Positions 63,948 through 64,000 of a DNA stretch of 64,000 nt are shown in pieces; position 1 is the first letter of the stretch, and every line of letters begins with the position of its first letter. The stretch covers positions 5,704,001 through 5,768,000 of the forward strand of contig JAWUZG010000001.1 of assembly GCA_036785705.1 (NCBI GenBank), in the 5' to 3' direction. The stretch is from Acanthornis magna (lineage: Eukaryota > Chordata > Aves > Passeriformes > Acanthizidae). Made by a program: the position numbers and the translations under genes. The notes beneath the pieces are model-generated. The model had not been told where the DNA came from. It was given only the letters and a program-made list of their open reading frames with translations, and ran no database searches.

Positions 63948-64000
63948 TGTCATGGTTTAACCCCAAATTGAACAGAACCTCACACAGTCACTCACTCATC
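63948..64000 (-). mobile_element. edge of an avian endogenous retrovirus LTR running off the window
   Basis: TGTCATGGTTTAACCCCA at 63948-63965 is the reverse complement of the conserved 3' terminus of the LTR group also seen at 46,683 and 23,981, followed by the expected CTCACTCA-type segment. The element therefore lies on the minus strand with its 3' end here, and the rest is beyond the window. Whether it is a solo LTR or part of a longer provirus cannot be seen. Confidence 0.82.

Overview
The window looks like a piece of a bird genome, most likely a songbird (passerine). It reads as AT-rich, CpG-poor vertebrate DNA with few repeats. The interspersed repeats that are present are avian: CR1 LINE pieces, two short retroposons made of a tRNA-Ile head joined to a CR1-type tail (the TguSINE1 type known from zebra finch), and three copies of one avian endogenous-retrovirus LTR group. 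Family names are from recognition; no database was searched.

I can support no host protein-coding gene, exon or functional RNA gene. The open reading frames are short and scattered on both strands. Those I checked among the longest open with GTG or TTG rather than ATG, and none resembles a known protein except a decayed CR1 reverse-transcriptase remnant near 48.6 kb. The window is best read as a gene desert or a very large intron.

Layout. 1-9.3 kb: unannotated DNA with an A-rich tract and a slightly GC-richer patch (about 5.0-6.6 kb). 9.3-10.9 kb: the best candidate regulatory block, with unusual CpG retention next to a pyrimidine tract. 10.9-23 kb: gene-free, with a small perfect tandem duplication and a candidate conserved element near 20.6 kb. 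23.09-23.15 kb: two perfect inverted repeats back to back. 23.98-24.10 kb: minus-strand LTR fragment. 24.1-35.8 kb: gene-free, candidate element near 28.8-29.1 kb. 35.79-35.93 kb: minus-strand tRNA-Ile SINE. 36-43.6 kb: gene-free, with a CpG-bearing patch near 41.5 kb. 43.59-43.72 kb: plus-strand tRNA-Ile SINE flanked by a 9-bp direct repeat. 46.68-47.27 kb: nearly complete solo LTR. 48.14-49.83 kb: two CR1 pieces in swapped order. 50-64 kb: gene-free, with a candidate element at 50.0-50.5 kb, a 97-bp-period duplication at 53.75-53.93 kb, and the edge of another LTR running off the end at 63,948.

The repeats are independent insertions and not a working system. The most useful observations are the permuted CR1, the SINE with its target-site duplication and missing B-box segment, the paired hairpins, and the candidate enhancers. 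I found no sign of a previously undescribed coding system.
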